From the NCBI RefSeq assembly GCF_030407765.1, contig NZ_JASDCU010000013.1, positions 1 to 64,000 of the forward strand: DNA of 64,000 bases, given 5' to 3'. Shown in pieces: positions 60,140 to 64,000 of the stretch; within the stretch, counting starts at the first letter, position 1, and every line of letters begins with the position of its first letter. Made by a program: the position numbers and the translations under genes. A model generated the notes under the pieces. The model saw only the letters and a program-made list of their open reading frames with translations. It searched no databases and was not told the DNA's origin. Origin of the DNA: Microbacterium sp. APC 3901. Lineage in GTDB: Bacteria > Actinomycetota > Actinomycetes > Actinomycetales > Microbacteriaceae.

Positions 60140-60207
60140 TGATCGACACGATCGACCGTCGGGGCCGCTGATCGACACGATCGACCGTCGGGGCCGCGGA
60201 TCGACAC
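60140..60207. repeat. Tandem 29-bp repeat, 2.3 copies
   Basis: Two perfect 29-bp units at 60140-60168 and 60169-60197 (starting TGATCGACACGATCGACCGT), then 9 bp of a third (60199-60207). Sits between the DUF1801 start and the Nudix start, probably within the Nudix promoter region. Each unit contains a CGATCG palindrome. Confidence 0.85.
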
Positions 60208-60247
60208 ACAGCGGTCGACCTCGATGCGCGGCGGCTAGGGTGAGTGC

Positions 60248-60670
60248 ATGGACATGCGGGTCGCGGCGTACGCGGTCGTCACCGATGACGACGGACGCAT
60301 ACTTCTGGCGCGCTGGACGGAGGGTCGTCGCGTCGCGTGGACCATGCCCGGCGGTGGTCTCGAGGCGGGTGAGGCACCCGAGGACGCCGTGCGACGGGAG
60401 CTTCGTGAGGAGACCGGCTACACCGTCAAGGTCGGGGAGCTGCTCGGCATCCACTCGAGAGTGATCCCTGCCGGCCAGCGCGTGAATGAGTCAGACCAGC
60501 CTCTGCACACACTGCGCATCGTCTATCGCGCATCGGTGACAGGCGGCAAGCTGACCTTCGAGGCCGATGGCTCGACCGACATGGCGGAGTGGTTCCCCCT
60601 CAGGGCAGTGCGGGACCTGCAGAGAGTGAAGCTGGTCGACATCTCACTGCGGATGGCCGGCATCCTCTGA
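60248..60670 (+). CDS. Nudix hydrolase
   Basis: 140 aa. Nudix box GGGLEAGEAPEDAVRRELREETG at about 36-58 with the REXXEE pattern. Substrate not known. TAGGGT ends 6 nt before the ATG, so leaderless. Convergent with the YbaK-type gene, with 2 bp between stops. Normal length. Confidence 0.93.
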   Translation: MDMRVAAYAVVTDDDGRILLARWTEGRRVAWTMPGGGLEAGEAPEDAVRRELREETGYTVKVGELLGIHSRVIPAGQRVNESDQPLHTLRIVYRASVTGGKLTFEADGSTDMAEWFPLRAVRDLQRVKLVDISLRMAGIL

Positions 60671-60671
60671 G

Positions 60672-61187
60672 TCAGCCGCGCGCCTCTTCGGGAACGGAGA
60701 TGTCGGCGACCGTGGCGCCGTAGGCGGCGATGAGGTCGTCCGCATCCACGAAGAGGCTGTACCCGTGGGAACCGGCTCCCATGGCGATTCGCTGTCCGAC
60801 GATCGACTCGTCGGCGAACACCGGCCACTCGGTCGTGCTGCCGATGGGCACGATGGTGCCGCGCTCGTACCCGGTCGCCGCGAGGGCGAGCTCCGGCTCT
60901 GGCAGGCGCAGTTTGTTCACGCCGACCACGGCCCTCAGCTTGGGCCACGAGATCGACCTGCCGCCGGGAACCAGCGCGAACAGGAAGGTGTCGTCCGAGC
61001 GCTTGACGACGAGGGTCTTGACGATGCCGGAGGGAAGGATGCCGAGCAGTTCCGCAGCTTCGACGAGGCTGCGGGCGGCCGGCCGTTCACGGATCTCGAT
61101 GTCGAGGCCGCGTGCGGCTGCGGCATCCCTCACCCGGGCATGCAGATCCCCCGGCTCAGAGGCCGGGGGCTCCGATGTCGAGGTCAC
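60672..61187 (-). CDS. YbaK/EbsC family aminoacyl-tRNA deacylase
   Basis: 171 aa from the GTG at 61187, overlapping the upstream stop by 4 bp. YbaK-type blocks: LLGILPSGIVKTLVVKRSDDTFLFALVPG with the key Lys (about 47-75), KLRLPEPELALAATGYERGTIVPIG (about 92-116), and the C-terminal GAGSHGYSLFV. Hydrolyses mischarged tRNAs, such as Cys-tRNA(Pro). Standalone form. N-terminus has about 20 extra residues. Confidence 0.92.
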   Translation of the reverse strand: MTSTSEPPASEPGDLHARVRDAAAARGLDIEIRERPAARSLVEAAELLGILPSGIVKTLVVKRSDDTFLFALVPGGRSISWPKLRAVVGVNKLRLPEPELALAATGYERGTIVPIGSTTEWPVFADESIVGQRIAMGAGSHGYSLFVDADDLIAAYGATVADISVPEEARG

Positions 61188-61684
61188 GCGTCAGGTGCAG
61201 AGAGCGGGTCGTCGGCGACCCAGAGCTCGTCGTCCGCGCGCAGTGCCTGCCAGGCGGCGTAGAGAACACCGGCTGCTGCCGCGACTCCGAGGATCAGCGC
61301 GATGATCGAGCCGACGCCGGGGCCCTTCGGTTCGGGCTTGGTGGCCTTCCGGACCTTGCGCACGACACCCTCGCGCTTGGCGTTCGCCACGTCCCACGCG
61401 GTGAGCGCGGTTCCGACGACTCCGCCGACGATCGGGACGACCTTGTCATCCACGACGTGGTGGCCGAATCGCACGCCACGGTCGACGACCGGAGCGACGC
61501 GACGGTTGTAGGTGTCCTGCACGACAGGACCGACCTGCTCGCGGCCGAAGTGGCCGAGCTGGCGTCCGGCCTCACGGGCGACGTCGGCGGCGTGGCCGAC
61601 CAGGACCTGCTGGTTCTCCCAGAGCTGGTTGGCGTCGTTCTGAAGACGACGCAGCTCCTTCTTCCGCTTGCGGCTGATGCTCAC
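61184..61684 (-). CDS. Basic protein with one C-terminal membrane helix
   Basis: 166 aa from the GTG at 61684, preceded by AGGAGAG; the frame extends upstream without support. Starts SISRKRKKELRRLQNDANQLWENQ, a charged helical region with coiled-coil potential, then IIALILGVAAAAGVLYAAWQAL and an acidic tail. No family recognised, but similar proteins seem common in Microbacteriaceae. Operon with the YbaK-type gene. Confidence 0.82.
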   Translation of the reverse strand: MSISRKRKKELRRLQNDANQLWENQQVLVGHAADVAREAGRQLGHFGREQVGPVVQDTYNRRVAPVVDRGVRFGHHVVDDKVVPIVGGVVGTALTAWDVANAKREGVVRKVRKATKPEPKGPGVGSIIALILGVAAAAGVLYAAWQALRADDELWVADDPLSAPDA

Positions 61685-61829
61685 GATGCTCTCCTGTCGA
61701 TTGGAGTACGGATTCCCCATCTTGCCACGCGACCCTGGATGGGGCGAGGGAATCGCCGAACCCTTGCGCCGAAGGGCGAACAGCGCTAGACGCGGGCCAA
61801 CTCATGGGAAGCTCTGCGAGAATGGACGC

Positions 61830-62387
61830 ATGGCTCACGCTTCTCATGTCGCAACCCTGCACACCAACCACGGTGACATCGTCATCAACCTCTTCGGCGA
61901 TCACGCTCCGAAGACGGTCAAGAACTTCGTCGGCCTCGCCGACGGCACCCAGGAGTGGACGCACCCCGCAACCGGCAAGCCGGGCGAGGGTGCTCTCTAC
62001 AAGGACGTCATCTTCCACCGGATCATCCCGAACTTCATGATCCAGGGCGGCGACCCGCTCGGACAGGGCGTCGGCGGTCCCGGCTACAACTTCGACGACG
62101 AGATCAACATGGAGCTCAACTTCAACGAGCCCTACATCCTCGCCATGGCGAACGCCGGTCTGCGTCGCAACGCCATCACCGGCAAGGCCGAGGGCACCAA
62201 CGGCTCGCAGTTCTTCATCACGACCGACCCCACCCCCTGGCTGCAGGGCAAGCACACGATCTTCGGCGAGGTCGCCGATGACGCCTCCAAGGCTGTCGTC
62301 GACGCGATCGCCGCAGTCCCGACGGCCGCGGGTGACCGCCCCATCGAGCCCGTCGTGCTGCAGTCGATCGACATCGTCGCGGCCTGA
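61830..62387 (+). CDS. ppiA: Cyclophilin-type peptidyl-prolyl cis-trans isomerase
   Basis: 185 aa from the ATG at 61830; GAGAAT ends 6 nt upstream. Cyclophilin core with FHRIIPNFMIQGGDP (catalytic Arg, about 66-80), GSQFFITTDPTPWLQGKHTIFGEV (about 127-150; Trp replaced loop typical of the bacterial cytoplasmic form). No signal peptide. The neighbour of crgA and rhomboid in many actinobacteria. Confidence 0.94.
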   Translation: MAHASHVATLHTNHGDIVINLFGDHAPKTVKNFVGLADGTQEWTHPATGKPGEGALYKDVIFHRIIPNFMIQGGDPLGQGVGGPGYNFDDEINMELNFNEPYILAMANAGLRRNAITGKAEGTNGSQFFITTDPTPWLQGKHTIFGEVADDASKAVVDAIAAVPTAAGDRPIEPVVLQSIDIVAA

Positions 62388-62408
62388 CGCCGACGCTGGC
62401 CGATCCGG

Positions 62409-63311
62409 ATGACCACGCCTGAGTTCGCGGACAACCGCGACAACTTCTGCTACCGGCATCCGGATCGGCAGAGCTTCGTGCTCTGCCAGCGGTGCCTGCG
62501 CACGATCTGCCCCGAGTGCCAGACGCAGGCACCCGTCGGAGTGATCTGCCCCGAATGCATGGCGGAGCAGCGCAAGAACCGCAGTCCCGCCCAGAAGCGC
62601 GCGGAGCGCCGCTGGGGCGGCCGCAACACCGCCACCGCCACCGTGCGCAGCGGCAAGCCGATCGTCACCTACGCGCTGCTCGCGGTGACGTCGTTCATCG
62701 GGCTCCTTCAGCTGATCCCCGGGATGGGCCAGGCGATCACCGGTCAGCTCCTCTTCGCAGCCGGCTATCTGTATCCGGACCTGTCGCTCATGCCGTTCGA
62801 GCCGTGGCGACTTCTCACGGCCGTCTTCGTGCACGGAGGATTCCTGCATCTCGCTCTCAACATGCTCGCGCTGTGGATGCTGGGGCAGAGCCTCGAGCCG
62901 ATGCTGGGTCGGGTCCGCTTCCTCGCGCTGTATCTGATCAGCGGTCTCGGAGGCTCTGTCGCCGTCGCAGTGCTCGCGCCCGGGACCGCCACGGTCGGCG
63001 CATCCGGGGCGATCTTCGGTCTGATGGCGGCGCTGCTCATCATCGGTAGACACATCGGCGCGAACGTGACGGGCATCCTCGTGATCCTCGGCATCAACTT
63101 CGTCGTCGGATTCGTGTTCTCTCAGAACATCGCCTGGCAGGCGCACCTTGGTGGGGCGATCGTGGGAGCGCTGATCGCGTTCATCCTCACCAGAACCCGC
63201 AGACGAGAGCAGCGCACGCTGCAGATCCTGCTTCTCGCGGCAGTGGTCGTGGCCCTCGTCCTGATCGTCGTATTCCTGCCGCCTTTCCTGATCACGACGG
63301 TTTACTCCTGA
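62409..63311 (+). CDS. Rhomboid family intramembrane serine protease
   Basis: 300 aa. N-terminal zinc-finger-like region with CYRHPDRQSFVLCQRCLRTICPECQTQ (about 14-40, six Cys and a His), then about six to seven membrane helices. Catalytic Ser in GASGAIFG (about 200-207) and His in WQAHLGGAIVG (about 245-255). The oxyanion region is HGGFLHLALNMLALW. Cleaves membrane proteins within the bilayer. Starts 21 bp after ppiA; probably cotranscribed. Confidence 0.93.
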   Translation: MTTPEFADNRDNFCYRHPDRQSFVLCQRCLRTICPECQTQAPVGVICPECMAEQRKNRSPAQKRAERRWGGRNTATATVRSGKPIVTYALLAVTSFIGLLQLIPGMGQAITGQLLFAAGYLYPDLSLMPFEPWRLLTAVFVHGGFLHLALNMLALWMLGQSLEPMLGRVRFLALYLISGLGGSVAVAVLAPGTATVGASGAIFGLMAALLIIGRHIGANVTGILVILGINFVVGFVFSQNIAWQAHLGGAIVGALIAFILTRTRRREQRTLQILLLAAVVVALVLIVVFLPPFLITTVYS

Positions 63312-63315
63312 TCAC

Positions 63316-63350
63316 GAGTTGTTAACAGGGTTGTCAACCATTGTGAATAA
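63316..63350 (-). repeat. oriC-like module B, inverted relative to module A
   Basis: On the minus strand it reads TTATTCACA (one-mismatch DnaA box, 63350-63342), 7 nt, then ACAACCCTGTTAACAACTC (63334-63316). The last 19 nt match 57047-57065 exactly, and the spacing from the TCACA/CCACA end to that block is the same in both. It starts 5 bp after the rhomboid stop. Confidence 0.8.
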
Positions 63351-63393
63351 CATGGGTGTAATTCTCCCCAGGGTGGGGATAACCTGTGGATAA
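63342..63393 (-). promoter_or_regulatory. Cluster of three DnaA boxes outside oriC
   Basis: TGTGAATAA (63342-63350, one mismatch), TGGGGATAA (63374-63382, one mismatch) and TGTGGATAA (63385-63393, perfect), all in the same orientation; the last two are 11 bp apart. Located about 18 kb from oriC, before the crgA terminator. Confidence 0.72.
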
Positions 63394-63410
63394 CTCTCGG
63401 TGGTCCAGAA

Positions 63411-63452
63411 CGAAGAAGGCCCCTCTCGCCGGAGCGAGAGGGGCCTTCTTCG
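63411..63452. terminator. Bidirectional intrinsic terminator
   Basis: Perfect 19-bp stem (63411-63429 with 63434-63452, left arm starting CGAAGAAGGCCCC) with loop cgga. Serves crgA (minus) and possibly the rhomboid transcript (plus). Confidence 0.88.
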
Positions 63453-63470
63453 AAGAGGGAGCGGCAGGCG

Positions 63471-63710
63471 TCAGCGCCAGCGAGTGGTCATCAGGAAGCC
63501 GATCAGGGCGATGCCCAGGCCGATCGCCAGGTTCCAGTTGTCGAGACCCGGGATCGGGAACTGCATGCCCGAGATGTAGAACACGAGAATCCACACCAGA
63601 CCGAGGAGCATGAAGCCGACCATCACCGGCTTGAACCACACGGCGTTGGGTGCGGCTTCGCCTTCGCTGCGCGGAGCTTCGGGTTCTTCGGTCTTGCGGT
63701 CGCGTGCCAT
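63471..63710 (-). CDS. crgA: Cell-division protein CrgA
   Basis: 79 aa from the ATG at 63710, where TACACT ends 6 nt upstream. Two membrane helices (WFKPVMVGFMLLGLVWILVFYISG and NWNLAIGLGIALIGFLMTTRWR) joined by MQFPIPGLDNW, a motif typical of CrgA, and ending in TTRWR. It is a septation protein interacting with FtsZ and penicillin-binding proteins. The acidic N-terminus is about 25 residues. Confidence 0.94.
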   Translation of the reverse strand: MARDRKTEEPEAPRSEGEAAPNAVWFKPVMVGFMLLGLVWILVFYISGMQFPIPGLDNWNLAIGLGIALIGFLMTTRWR

Positions 63711-63796
63711 TCCCACAGTGTACCCAAGAGTGCCATTACGCGCGGAAAAGCAAGGCCCGAGGGCTGGTGTCCAGGTCTGGCGGATAAGATCTGGCC

Positions 63797-64000
63797 ATGA
63801 CTGCATCCGTCGTCTCGGGGGAGCGACGTGCACACCGCCGTCGCCCCCGATCGCGCGCGACCTTCACGAGCGTGCTCGGCGAGCTGCTGCTCACGGGCGG
63901 CGTGCTCGTGCTTCTCTTCGTGGCCTGGCAGATGTGGATCGGCGACATCATCATCGCCGCGCAGAAGAACGACGAAGGCGCGGCGATGTCTCAGACTCTT
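63797..64000 (+). CDS. Start of a membrane protein, probable class E sortase (partial)
   Basis: 68 codons are visible before the window ends. Basic N-terminus (GERRAHRRRPRSRATF), one membrane helix (ELLLTGGVLVLLFVAWQMWI), then an extracellular part. TAAGAT ends 6 nt before the ATG at 63797. The catalytic part is outside the window. I infer a class E sortase from the neighbour crgA and the N-terminal layout; the sequence shown does not prove it. Confidence 0.72.
   Translation, partial: MTASVVSGERRAHRRRPRSRATFTSVLGELLLTGGVLVLLFVAWQMWIGDIIIAAQKNDEGAAMSQTL

Overview
This window reads as the replication-origin region of a high-GC Gram-positive chromosome, most likely a Microbacteriaceae member and probably Microbacterium. 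The grounds are GC-rich codon use, the actinobacterial order parB-parA ... rsmG-jag-yidC-yidD-rnpA-rpmH | dnaA-(oriC)-dnaN-recF-DUF721-gyrB-gyrA-DUF3566, tRNA-Ile/tRNA-Ala just after gyrA, and crgA next to the start of a probable class E sortase at the right edge. Genus is inference. I see no mobile element, prophage, rRNA operon or CRISPR array.

Left arm (1-15 kb): two complete Dpp/Opp-type peptide ABC systems. The first (145-5419, minus) is divergent from an AsnC/Lrp regulator. The second (9235-14871, plus) starts with a DUF1684 gene. A small beta-rich protein and an unannotated gene pair lie between them. 14.9-24.5 kb: HIT protein, DUF779 plus acetaldehyde-type aldehyde dehydrogenase with a GAF-type regulator, a response regulator with an AraC-type output, CCA-adding enzyme, a Tat-exported phosphoesterase and an ASCH protein. 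24.6-35.2 kb: LLM flavin oxidoreductase, NPPF-type methyltransferase, DUF6049-murJ, trxB-trxA, GrpB-family protein and a sugar MFS transporter. Three units here (LLM gene, trxB, trxA) carry promoters of the form GGAA(T/C)-N18-GTT, the pattern of SigR/SigH disulfide-stress sigma factors.

Origin region (35.2-53.7 kb): parB-parA, a small P-loop kinase-like gene, then about 2.6 kb with no convincing gene. Across 37.09-40.95 kb I count nine parS or near-parS sites (six perfect 14-mers, three with one mismatch), one of them spelling codons 1-5 of parA. The membrane/RNA operon rpmH-rnpA-yidD-yidC-jag-rsmG runs leftward. dnaA runs rightward with two perfect DnaA boxes in its leader, and oriC lies between dnaA and dnaN with DnaA boxes followed by an AT-rich GTTAAC stretch.

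Right arm (53.7-64 kb): histidine kinase, LuxR-type regulator and a DUF4097-like protein in one operon, two tRNAs, small conserved proteins, a peptidase, Nudix, YbaK-type protein, cyclophilin, rhomboid protease, crgA and a sortase start. Two oriC-like modules (DnaA-box-like sequence plus a GTTAAC-rich 19-mer) sit in inverted orientation at 57.03 and 63.32 kb. The second is followed by two more DnaA boxes. Many genes have a -10-like hexamer (TAnnnT) ending 5-7 nt before the start codon and no Shine-Dalgarno, so leaderless transcription appears common; I used this to choose several starts.
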